Origin: Flaccisagitta enflata
Taxonomy: Eukaryota > Chaetognatha > Sagittoidea > Aphragmophora
Reading direction: 5' to 3'
Assembly: GCA_965153355.1 (NCBI GenBank)
Contig: OZ231127.1
Coordinates: 62,930,001-62,994,000, forward strand
Length of the DNA stretch: 64,000 nucleotides
Positions 50,714 through 60,363 of the stretch are shown here, piece by piece (within the stretch, counting starts at the first letter, position 1; the number at the start of each line of letters is the position of its first letter). The notes under the pieces were generated by a model. The model did not search any database and was not told where the DNA came from. It was given only the letters and a program-made list of their open reading frames with translations. A program made the translations under genes and the position numbers.

Positions 50714-51035
50714 TATATTTAAAGCATGTATGTATAGTATGCTAAATCCATGTTTTTGAGAAATATTGATCCTGTCTGGTTGGTGCTTTACTTTTTTTAT
50801 GAAGTTGAATTTTGAATGAACAAATAAGCTTTCGAAATCTGATTAATTGTCCAAAAATTAGTCGCGATTTGGTTTTTGAGCCCATCCACGGGGTTTTTTT
50901 TCACCGACTGAGTTCTGATTGGTGATTTGCCACTAAGTAGGGTCCCACTCATAGGTTTATCGAGTATCTGAGGCCGTTTTTTGAAGTTTGCTCATTTTTG
51001 GGAAATCTCGTACTCCCTTACAAATGGCAGGAAGA

Positions 51036-51196
51036 AAATAAAGAGGAAAAAGGAGAAGAAAAAGAAGAAAAAGAAGAAGAAGAAGAAAAAAAAGAAGGAG
51101 AAGAAGAAAGAAGAAGAAGAAGAAGAAGAAGAAGAAGAAGAAGAAGAAGAAGAAGAAGAAGAAGAAGAAGAAGAAGAAGAAGAAGAAGAAGAAGGA
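51036..51196. repeat. (GAA)n microsatellite
   Basis: About 45 GAA units with A-rich interruptions at the left. Confidence 0.97.
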
Positions 51197-51239
51197 GAGT
51201 TATCCCGGGGCGGGAGGAAGGCGAGGGAGGAGGAGGGAG

Positions 51240-51386
51240 TGGGCGGAGAAGAGGAAGAGAGTGAATCTTCTTCCTCTCTTCCCATTCGGCGAGTTTCGCT
51301 TCCATTGTTTCTTCATCACTGGCATTCGCGAGAAAGTCGGTGAGGACTCGGTCAAGGAAATAGGACGCTCGGGGAAAAGGCGGGGG

Positions 51387-51463
<77 letters not shown>

Positions 51464-51521
51464 CCGCCTCATCATCCAATGCAGCACCAATCACACTGCT
51501 TATGGACAAATTTCCATCCAT
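51240..51521 (-). CDS. candidate exon containing a (GA)n tract
   Basis: Minus strand, starting at an ATG near 51521: MDGNLSISSVIGAALDDEAV, then a run of Arg-Glu pairs encoded by the dinucleotide repeat (51391-51461), then ASYFLDRVLTDFLANASDEE and METMEAKLAEWEER-like helical sequence. The frame is open on both sides of the repeat. Alternatively the repeat is intronic: a GCG|GTGGAG donor precedes it and CCTTTTCCCCGAG could be an acceptor. It then runs into the (GAA)n tract (poly-Ser), so the 3' end is unclear. Unrecognised; could be chance. Confidence 0.3.
51391..51461. repeat. (CT)n microsatellite
   Basis: About 35 CT units. Confidence 0.97.
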
Positions 51522-51559
51522 CAAAATAAGGCCAAGTAATGTCCACTATGATGAATATG

Positions 51560-51565
51560 ATGAAC

Positions 51566-51640
<75 letters not shown>

Positions 51641-51645
51641 GTGAT
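51560..51645. repeat. (GAT)n microsatellite
   Basis: About 28 ATG/GAT units. Confidence 0.97.
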
Positions 51646-51980
51646 GATGGATATACGAAAGAGAGATAGACGGATGAGCCATGTTGTGAGTTGTGACGGT
51701 TATGGTGATGGCAGGGAGACAAGTGCAGTGATTTGGTGAAGTAACATTTTTCCCAGATATGCAGTGTTACGAAATATGTGTATTCTATGCAAGGTTAAAA
51801 GACGTGGCTAACGGTTGACAGACCGATGACAATTGACAACATGGGGAACCAGAAGAAGAACATGGATGCTTAAAAAAAATGTGATACCACAAACTAAAGA
51901 TGCTTCGACCTATACATAAACATAAACAAGGAGTGAAGGCGTGTGCAATTGTTCACACGCAACTGGAAATGCTTGCAAGG

Positions 51981-52546
51981 CTAGTCATCGTTATTTGCTT
52001 CATCAACCGGCTTACTCTTCTTTCTGTAGTTCTTGTTGTACTCGTTTTTGGCCTTGTAGATATTGTCCATTTTGAAAAACTGCGGGGCGTAGGTCTTAAA
52101 TCCACCTCTGATCATGGACTTCATGAAGCAAATGGGACCTTGAGCCTTGGCGAGGCTCCATACAGGCAGATCCTTTTTCTTCAACTGAAGGATGTGGGGA
52201 AAGTTTTGGACGAATCGATGCATGTGAGTTTTGAGGTACTGTCGAACGAGGTTAACTTGTCCCGCGTCGTGATAAGGACATTTCATCCCCAATTGCTTGC
52301 CGAATTGATACATCACGTTGCTCAACAGTTTGATTTCCCATGATCCCTTTCGAAAAGCCGACATCGCATCCGGCAATTCCCGCAGCATCTTGATCTTTTC
52401 GACACTGGACATCTCTGAGAGGCCCCCGTTTTTAGCCGCTCCTCGATACTTATTCGAACCACCCGACGTCTTTCCACCGAATTCGCCCAGAACGCAGTCG
52501 TCGTCGTTGTCGCGATTGTCCATTTCATCGTCGTTGTTGATCAATG
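51981..52546 (-). CDS. terminal exon of an unrecognised protein
   Basis: Minus-strand frame of about 188 codons ending at TAG (51981). The upstream boundary is a strong acceptor: a long CT run, then CTTGATAG| at 52547. The exon begins with two bases of a split codon (phase 1 intron). An internal Met about ten codons in is an alternative start. The N-terminal 45 residues are acidic and glycine-rich; then comes a compact, non-repetitive region (KIKMLRELPDAMSAFRKGSW; FGKQLGMKCPYHDAGQVNLV; LKTHMHRFVQNFPHILQLKK; a basic tail near KNEYNKNYRKKSKP). There is no transmembrane segment, and the composition is unlike the surrounding repeats. I do not recognise the family. This is the most gene-like segment in the window. 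Confidence 0.65.
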
Positions 52547-52550
52547 CTAT

Positions 52551-52684
<134 letters not shown>

Positions 52685-52892
52685 AAGGAGAACTTGGTCA
52701 TCCCAAGTGTTATATAGTGTGTCGCGAGAGCTCGATCCTTCCTCGGCGAGGATTCATGGGCTAGTTGACCTCAACTTCAGGTTGCTCTCTTGCCACTCCA
52801 TGGGATTCGCAATTGGCCCAGAGAGTCTCTCGTCGTGCTCTCTCTCACTCTCGAGAATGCTATCTCGCTCTCTTCTCGACGAGGACAATATA

Positions 52893-52897
52893 GAGAA

Positions 52898-52960
<63 letters not shown>

Positions 52961-53110
52961 GAAAAGAAGAAGAAGAAGAAGAAGAAGAAGACGAGGAAGA
53001 AGAAGAAGAAGAAGAAGAAGAAGAAGAAGAAGAAGAAGAAGAAGAAGAAGAAGAAGAAGAAGAAGAAGAAGAAGAAGAAGAAGAAGAAGAAGAAAAAAAG
53101 AAGAAGAAAA
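52893..53110. repeat. (GAA)n microsatellite
   Basis: About 65 GAA units with minor interruptions, decaying into A-rich AAGAAC repeats to about 53350. Confidence 0.97.
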
Positions 53111-53351
53111 ATAAAGAGAAAAAAAGAAAAAGAACAAGAAAAAGAACAAGAACAAGAACATGAACAAGAACAAAAAAAACAAAAGGAAGAAAAAGGAAAA
53201 AGAAAAGAAAAAAAAGAAGAAACAGTAAAGGAAGAGAAAAAGAAGAAGGGGGGGGGGAAGAAGAAAAAGGAGAAGAGAAAGAAGAGGGCGAAGAGGGCGA
53301 AGAACAAGAAGAACAAGAAGAACAAGAGGATCAAGAGGATCAAGAAAAAGA

Positions 53352-53557
53352 ACAAGGCCGGATGCACGGCTGCCGAAGTCACTTGCGGGTGGACAGGGAC
53401 CATTTTTGAGGTCACTAGACCATTTGGGCAGGAGCAGTGGGGTCAAACAAATAAAATCATTAAAAAAAGTAAAATGTGACCGACCGGCCAACCAACCAAC
53501 GGACGGATGGACGGACGGACAAAGCGGGTTGTTGAGTCGCGTGCACGCAACTAAAAA
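53352..53557 (+). mobile_element. family A element
   Basis: ACAAGGCCGGATGCACGGCT, AAGTCACTTGCGGGTGGAC, GGTCACTAGACCATTTGGGC, GACCGACCGGCCAACCAACC, and hairpin GTCGCGTGCACGCAAC then TAAAAA. Confidence 0.85.
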
Positions 53558-53989
53558 GAAGAAGATTACAAAGAAAATGTGGAAAAAGTAGAGGAGAGAA
53601 AATAAAGAGAATGAAAGGGTGACAAAGACGAAAAAAGAAAGAAAGGGAAAAGAAGTGGAAGAAGAGAGAGAGAGAGAAAAAAAGATTCTTTAAGCCATGA
53701 GACCTACACTTTGATGGGTTTTGCATATTGCAGTAAATATCCTGGACATTCATCACCTCCCTTTTGATGAGTTTTTAGTTACAAAAGGTTTTAAGTACTA
53801 AGCCACATAAATCAACCAGCAAAGGATGAAAACATTTCTTTTTAAATAAATAGGTTGATACACATCGAGTTCAGCAGCATATCTTTCATAAGTTTTTTGA
53901 ATGGAATGCACAAGGAATAATCTTTAAAAAAATGGTTTCTGGAGGTGGGAGGGATGGGGCAAGATCCATGCAATGACCAGAACGGCACA
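53558..53989. other. spacer
   Basis: Purine-rich at the left (to 53690), then mixed. Nothing recognised. Confidence 0.4.
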
Positions 53990-54462
53990 ATTCTAGAAAT
54001 GCGAGGACGCATCTAAAAATGATCAGGGGTGGATGGAGAGTGATTGGAGATGGACAAGTGGGATTTTTGAGGTATGGCTAACAGACGGACAGACCCTCTT
54101 ATAGAGACGTGAGGACACATCTAAAAATGATCAGGGGTAGATGGTGAGTGATTGGAGATGAATAAGCGGGATTTTTGAGATATGGGTCACGGACGGACAG
54201 ACCCTCTAATAGAGATGCGAGGACACATCTAAAAATAATCAGGGTTGGTTGGTGAGTGATTGGAGATGGATAAGCAGGATTTTTGAGGTATGGGTCACGG
54301 ACGGACTGACCCTCTTATAGAGATGCGAGGACGCATCTAAAAATGGTCAGGGGTGGTTGGTGAGTGATTGGAGATGGATAAGCGGGATTTTTGAGGTAGG
54401 GTTAACGGACATACATACGGGCGGACAGACTCTCTTATAGAGATGCGAGGACGGATCTAAAA
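53990..54462 (+). repeat. tandem array of family C hairpin units (107-121 bp)
   Basis: ATCTAAAAA anchors at 54011, 54119, 54227, 54334 and 54455 mark four full units plus edges. Each unit has GGAGATGGATAAGCGGGAT, GGACGGACAGACCCTCT, TATAGAGATGCGAGGAC and GCATCTAAAAA. Confidence 0.88.
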
Positions 54463-54963
54463 AGGTATGGGAGGAAAAAAAAATTTTTTAAGGAAAAGCA
54501 AGGAGAAAGAAAAAGAGAAAGATGGGAAAAATTATACGCCCAAGACGATGAAGAATAAGATGGAACGAAAATATGTGGAAGGCGGTGAGCACATCTAGCA
54601 ATTCAACTAGTAAGAGGAAACCGATGTTAGCAAACAAGAAGTCAGACCGGGCGATTTACAGGAAAACAGCCTAGAAATGGGAGAACCGGCAAAAAACAAA
54701 AAAAAAAAGTGGGGGGGAGGGGGGTGAGAAAAAAAGGCCGATTTCGCTTTTGCCCACAAGCGTATCAACAACAAAGGCATCGATGGTAAAAATTGTTGTT
54801 TTTGTTTTTTGTTTTTGTTGCTGTTGTTGCAGAGGGGCAGATTGAAAGAAAAAAAGAAAAAAAAGAAAGAAACAAATCAAGATAGAGGGAAGAAGAAGAA
54901 AAAAAAACAGAAAGGAAAAAAGGCATCGATGGTAAAAATTGTTGTCGTTGTTTTTTGTTTTTT
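54463..54963. repeat. A-rich spacer with a local tandem duplication
   Basis: GGCATCGATGGTAAAAATTG occurs at 54776 and 54921. The following TTTTTGTTGCTGTTGTTGCA block occurs at 54811 and, after the inserted element, at 55589. Confidence 0.7.
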
Positions 54964-55587
54964 GGGCAGCGGCCCCGAAGGGGACAAAGTCCTGTAGAAC
55001 ACAGGGGGAATCTGTCCGTCCGTCCGTACGTACGTCCGTCCATCCGTCCGTCCCCCCCTGCCCTTCTTCAGGGCTTCGTCTCCTTCGAGGTCTTCTCTGA
55101 TCCTAATTCTGCTAAGTAGCCCAAATCCAAGCAATACGGCCCAAATTTAGGCAAAATGACCCAAATCCAAGCAAAATGGCCCAAATCTTGCCAGAAAACC
55201 CTAATTCTGGCCTGAGGTCCATCATTTTGGCCTCCAAAACCTAGATTCTGACCAGATTTGGGCCATTTTGCTTTGATTTGGGCCGATATGCTTGGATTTG
55301 GGTCATTTTGCTTAGATTTGGGCCATATTGCTTGGATTTGGGCTATCTGGCAGAATTAGGGTCAGAATAGGCCCAGGAGTCGAAGTCCTGAGGATGGGGC
55401 AGGGGGGGACGGACGGACGGACGGAAGGACAGACAGACGGATGGACGGATGGACGGACAGATTCCCCCTGTGTTCTACAGGACTTTGTCCCCTTCGGGGC
55501 CGCTGCCCTGCTCTCTCTCAACTTAAATCACATACTACACAAGCAGGGCACGGGTACCGCTGACCACTTACCGCCTTTGGGCTGCTA
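54964..55587 (+). mobile_element. fold-back family F element, complete, with visible empty site
   Basis: GGGCAGCGGCCCCGAAGGGG with the following ACAGGGGGAATCTGTCC is repeated in inverse near 55458-55507. The whole interior (CCCAAATCCAAGCAA units) is also inverted, giving arms of about 270 bp. A tail to 55587 (GCAGGGCACGGGTACCGC) is shared with the 1579-1930 copy. T6 flanks both sides. The duplicate at 54776-54830 shows the uninterrupted target. Confidence 0.85.
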
Positions 55588-55689
55588 TTTTTTGTTGCTG
55601 TTGTTGCAGAGGGAAAGATTGAAAGAAAGAAAGAAAAAAAGAAAGAAAAAAACCAAGACAGAGGGAAAAAGAAGAAAAAAACAGAAAGG

Positions 55690-55693
55690 GAAA

Positions 55694-55757
<64 letters not shown>

Positions 55758-55803
55758 AAAAAAAAAGAAAGACAGAAAGGAAAAGAGAAAGAAAGAAAGA
55801 AGC

Positions 55804-55900
<97 letters not shown>
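55690..55900. repeat. (AAGA)n then (GA)n
   Basis: About 18 AAGA units (55692-55760) and about 45 GA units (55808-55898). Confidence 0.97.
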
Positions 55901-55904
55901 TAAA

Positions 55905-56690
55905 TTGTCATTTCCGTTTCCGCGAATGAAAATCCGGCGTAAAAAAATCGTTTGCGACCTAAGAAAAGAGAAACAAAAAAAAGAAGAGGCTGTTTCTATA
56001 ATCTCCTCTTTGAGAGATGGCCAAATAGGTCAATTTCAAAATAAAGAAAATTTGACAAAAACATTCATAATCAGATAGCTTATGTCAATATGAACATGGT
56101 TCAAAAACTTAATTTTGTTACTGATCCTTGGTTTTCATGTAAATTAGGCTGAAATGCAACAAATAATGATCGAAAAAAAGCAAAAATTGAGTTGTTAAAG
56201 TCAGCAAAACCAAAAAAATGGGAATATTTTACTAAATCACAGTTCAAGAATTCAATCAGACCTGATTCTGCTGAAAAAAATTGAGATTTCAATTTTTTTT
56301 GAAAATTCTCTATAAGCAGCTTTTTTGGCTGGTTGGGCCAGTTGGCAAAAATTTACTGAATCTTTCGGCAACGGTTAATTTAAGTAGGCATTCTCTGAAA
56401 GAACCACTGTGCAAAATTTCAGCCAAATCGGACAAATATTTTAGAAGTTATGCCATTTTTTAAAATTTTTGGGTGGTAGGCTGGTTGGGCCGGTTGGGTT
56501 GGTTAGATGTGTCCCAGATGCACCAAATGCTCTGTTCGTAATAGTTCCAGTACAGTATTGATCCATGCAAAAAATTTTTCGTCTCTCTCAAAGGGTTTCC
56601 AAGATATGGGCATTTCATGATTTTTTTGGTTTACCATTTTGCTGTAAGTGCATACATGCGCCGATAACAAAGAATTAACTACGAAGATTC
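55905..56690. other. spacer
   Basis: A-T rich. GGCTGGTTGGGCCRGTTGG occurs twice (56329, 56480). No gene recognised. Confidence 0.4.
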
Positions 56691-56693
56691 ATC

Positions 56694-56938
56694 TTGAAGC
56701 GTGATTATTCTGCAACAATTTACTGACCAATCACATTGAAAATTTCATTATGGCTGAATGCCTGGGAGTTAAGACCTGAAATTTTCAGTGTAAATACAAA
56801 ATTTCATGCTCTTTCTCATCGCATTATCCAAATTACCATCATCAGTTTCACAATGGCGTGACAGTGACAGACTTAAAGCGTGACATGAGCGTGACAGAAG
56901 AGCTGGGGGGGTGTGCGGAATAATCACGCTTGAAGAAA
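56694..56938. mobile_element. possible MITE, 245 bp
   Basis: AAGCGTGATTATTCTGCA near the left end and CGGAATAATCACGCTT near the right are inverted repeats. No clear target duplication. Confidence 0.45.
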
Positions 56939-57530
56939 AGTGTCATTATGGGGGATTGGGGTGTCACAGTGGCATGAAATTTGGAGCGTATGTCCTTCAA
57001 GTAGTCCTCTATTAGGTAGAAACCTGAAAAGTGATTAACTTTGAGAATTTATAGATTTTAGAAAAAGATAATAGGCATACTGAGATTTTGCCATGAAATA
57101 GCAAAAAAATTGGTAGGATCAAAATTTGATGATAATTCAATTTTTGAACAACTTAGCATTTGCGCAGTAGGATGAAATTTTTTGTACATCACATCGGATT
57201 GATGATAACTGATTAAAAGCTGAGAAATGATCAGATAATCTATTTTTTGATAGGTTTTGCTTGTTATTTGCTTGTCCGGACAAAATCCGGACATGCCAAT
57301 GTGGCCAATTTGACCTAATTTTTAGGCCCCCTAGGGGTAGGGGTAGTCACAAAAAATGGTTTGGCAAGGTAATCCGGGTAGTTAGGGAGGTCATCCAACT
57401 ATAGAAACTTGTCACAATGCAATAGACATTGCGGTAACACTGTTAATGTGGTGGTGAGTCGGGTTCTCGCGTCGAAAAGAGATTGTGACATTCGCCAAGA
57501 AAAAAAAAGGAAAAAAAAAAAAAAAAAAGA
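56939..57530. other. spacer
   Basis: Unassigned A-T rich DNA. Confidence 0.35.
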
Positions 57531-57536
57531 AGAAGG

Positions 57537-57572
57537 AAAAGGGAAAGGAAAAGGAAAAGGAAAAGGAAAAGG
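57537..57572. repeat. (GGAAAA)n hexanucleotide
   Basis: Six units next to an A-run. Confidence 0.9.
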
Positions 57573-57628
57573 TGACTCCATTTTCATTCTAAGAACAAAA
57601 AGAGACTGACTTTTTCACATGCCTCAGG

Positions 57629-57888
57629 TTGGCCCTGCGTTTCGTTAGTCCCATCTTCTTCATACCATTGTTAGTGATATCAGCCATAAGGTCTCTCATC
57701 ACAAAGCTTCTATATTCTAGTGCTTGGCTATCTATTTTAAAGCAGTGGTACGATTGTGACATTTATGCTAACCATTTAAAAGAGGTGAAACTTTTTTTCC
57801 AAAACCATATTGGAATACCTCGCTCGATACCGTGCGATGGGAGCGATGATGACCTAGACTGGTGGATAGACTTTAGGTATTTTGATTG
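57629..57888 (+). pseudogene. possible coding fragment
   Basis: An open plus-strand frame has a hydrophobic start (VSPIFFIPLLVISAIRSLIT) and then WYDCDIYANHLKEVKLFFQN and CDGSDDDLDWWIDFRYFDC. It continues into the MITE at 57891, so its present stop (58012) belongs to the MITE. A similar peptide, DGSNDNLDWRID, is encoded on the opposite strand at 59050-59095. Family unknown; probably a fragment of a dispersed coding repeat. Confidence 0.35.
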
Positions 57889-57890
57889 TA

Positions 57891-58065
57891 CAGTAGGACC
57901 CCGCCTTATTGGTGCTATTGGGACTGAAGATTTTTCACCTTTATTTCAGGATAACTTTTATAGAGAGGTGAAATCACATAAAAAACTATCATTTGGGACC
58001 TCAAAATATTGACCTTTATTGATGGAGAGCCTTTAAAAGCGGGGCTGTTATTGCGGGTTCCACTG
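57891..58065. mobile_element. 175-bp TA-flanked MITE
   Basis: CAGTAGGACCCCGC at the left and GCGGGTTCCACTG at the right, TA at 57889-57890 and 58066-58067. The CAGTGGAACCCGC-type end is common in Tc1/pogo-type elements. Confidence 0.75.
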
Positions 58066-58354
58066 TATTTGTATCATAAAATATTTTAGATCTAAGCTTA
58101 CAAAGGGTAGCTCTACAGAGTGAACGCATTTGCGTCTGTTAAACTTTAACTTGTGACTTCATTTTTCAAAGTTCTAACTTATTTCCTTAGATCAGGCAAA
58201 AAATCTAATATAGTTTTGAAAAAGGATAAGCTCTATTGAACTATTTTTACAGGTTTTACGGCTATCTTTAGTAAACATAAGTTATGCAAATCAGTTTTTT
58301 GGCAGAACTTAAAATGGCCATAGAATCTGTAAAAATGGACCGATTGAGTCAATT

Positions 58355-58445
58355 TTTAGATGTGTCCTCGCATCTCTATAATAGGCTGTGTCCATTGGTC
58401 GGTCGGTTGGTCAGAAGGCCGGTAATGCATTCATTGAAAACATCA
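58355..58445 (-). mobile_element. family C element, truncated
   Basis: TTTTTAGATGTGTCCTCGCA, CTCTATAATAGGCTGTGTCC and GGTCGGTCGGTTGGTC. Confidence 0.6.
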
Positions 58446-58455
58446 AAATCAAGCA

Positions 58456-58693
58456 TTTTTAGTCGCGTGCTACGCGACTCTACACCCCGCTATGTCGGTC
58501 GGTTGGTCGTTTGGTTGGTCGGTTGGTCGGTTGGTGGGTCGGTTGGTCGGTTGGTGGGTCGGTTGGTCGGTCGGTCCCCTTTGTACTTTTTCGGCGTTTT
58601 TGAGCTTTTTGAGCAGATGCCCTAGTGACCTTCTCCAGCACTGCTCCTGCCCACCTGCACGCAACTAGGGTAGCCGTGTATCCGGCTTTGTTT
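58456..58693 (-). mobile_element. family A element, well preserved
   Basis: TTTTTAGTCGCGTGCTACGC, ACACCCCGCTATGTCGGTCG, a long GGTTGGTCGGTTGGTGGGTC tract, GCGTTTTTGAGCTTTTTGAG, GCACGCAACTAGGGTAGCC and ATCCGGCTTTGTTT. Confidence 0.85.
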
Positions 58694-59632
58694 CAACAGA
58701 AAAGTGGTTCTTACCCACTAAAAGAAGCATACACCAAGTAATCCATTCATTCAATCATTTATTCATTCGCAAATGACATTCATTCGTAGATAAACATTTA
58801 TTCATAAAAAACATTCTTTCATAAAAGATGTTCATTCAAAGAGGACGCATCGTTGTCCAACGTGGCCTTGTTTTTTTTAATACCATAAAATTTTTCGCTC
58901 AATCTATTGATATAGGTGAGAACTTTGAAAAATAAAGTCTTGATGAGGTCAAGTTGCATGTTGAAGTTTCAGAGACGCAAACATTTTCACTCAATAAAGC
59001 AACCTTTAATTAGCGTAGATTTGAAATAAAATAGAATTAAGATGCTTAGAATCTATCCTCCAGTCTAGGTTGTCATTGCTCCCATCGTACTGTATGTGAA
59101 ATGGAAAATGCTGAGAAATTTGAAGCAAAAGCGGTTACGAAAAGAAGAAGAACGAATGCCCGTAAGAAATAGTAAGAGAAGGAAAAGAACAGAATTAAAT
59201 CTTAGCCAAATTTCACCGTGCTTCAACTAACTCAAATCGTATGGTTTATTGGTTGATTAAGTTGTAAATGCAAAGCGATATTCAAATCTAATCACACCCA
59301 GAGCCTTATCGATGAACGATGGATGAAGACTGATTTCCCCATTTTGAATCACCCCGTATAATTTTGGGTCTAATGACCCTTCTTAAAATTAGAAGATGGA
59401 AATGCGCTGGAAAGGAAGGAATTGGTAGGATTCATTATACGGAAGCCAGATGGTTACGTCAAGCGACGATGCGATGGAAAAAAAGGGAAAATAAGGAGAG
59501 AGGAGAAGGAAAAGGGTAAACCAAGCCTCATGCCTATTGCCTAATAGCTAATGCACTTGTGGGTAATGTAATGATTATGTCAAAATCAAATAAAATGCGG
59601 TGACAAAAAAGTAGAAAAGAAAGAAGCAACTT
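58694..59632. other. spacer
   Basis: ATTCATT-type short repeats (58745-58840), then mixed DNA. Contains the minus-strand DGSNDNLDWRID-like fragment at 59050-59095. Confidence 0.4.
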
Positions 59633-59917
59633 TCGAACGAACGAACGAACGAACGAACGAACGAACGAACGAACGAACGAACGAACGAACGAACGAACGA
59701 ACGAACGAACGAACGAACGAACGAACGAACGAACCAACGAACGAACGAACGAACGAACGAACGAACGAACGAACGAACGAACGAACGAACGAACGAACGA
59801 ACGAACGAACGAACGAACGAACAAACGAACGAACGAACGAACGAACGAACGAACGAACGAACGAACGAACGAACGAACAAACGAACGAATGAACGAACGA
59901 ACGAACGAACGAACGAT
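59633..59917. repeat. (CGAA)n tetranucleotide microsatellite
   Basis: About 70 CGAA units with single-base interruptions. The minus strand is read as SFVR repeats, an artefact. Confidence 0.98.
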
Positions 59918-60112
59918 GGAACGAAGCAATATTCCGGAAATTCAACATCTGTGAAACAAAAAAGAAAAGTTCAAAAGGGGCAAAACGCACAAACCGAAAT
60001 CCAAGCCCGTCATGTGGATTTCTTTCTTCCTTCTTCAGCATTTCTTTTTTTGTTGAGTATTTTTCTTTGTTTTTCTTTTTTATTCAGTCTTTTGCTCCGC
60101 CTCTTTGCCACC

Positions 60113-60331
60113 TTTTTAGTTGCGTTTACGCGTCTCTTTAAGTCACTTTGGCGTTCCGAAGTTTGGTAGTTTGGTCGTTGCGGACGGGTCGGTGGGGGCG
60201 TACACCCCCTTTCCACACATGGAGGATATCAAAAATGCGCGAATTCACACTTCCCAACTCGAGCGTGACTAACTGACCAGCGGACTGAAAAACTGATGGA
60301 CAAAGCCTCCATTGTTCGCGACTAAAAAAAA
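60113..60331. mobile_element. composite hairpin-ended element
   Basis: TTTTTAGTTGCGTTTACGCG at the left and GTTCGCGACTAAAAAAA at the right look like two family-A-type hairpin ends facing outward. AACTCGAGCGTGACTAACTG and GTTGCGGACGGGTCGGTGGG lie between. Confidence 0.5.
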
Positions 60332-60363
60332 TAGACACACACAGACACAGATACACTTACGCA

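Larger units (their letters stand above)
48379..51020 (-). mobile_element. decayed DNA transposon with TIRs and 7-bp target duplication
   Basis: TAAGGGAGTACGAG (48379) and its exact reverse complement (ending 51020) bound the element. CAAATGG flanks both sides (48372-48378, 51021-51027). The inverted match continues in patches over about 150 bp (CCTCAGATACTYGAT; CCCCGYGGATGG). If the outer G/C pair is counted in the TIR, the duplication is AAATG, 5 bp. The interior contains minus-strand coding debris. Superfamily not assigned. Confidence 0.75.
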
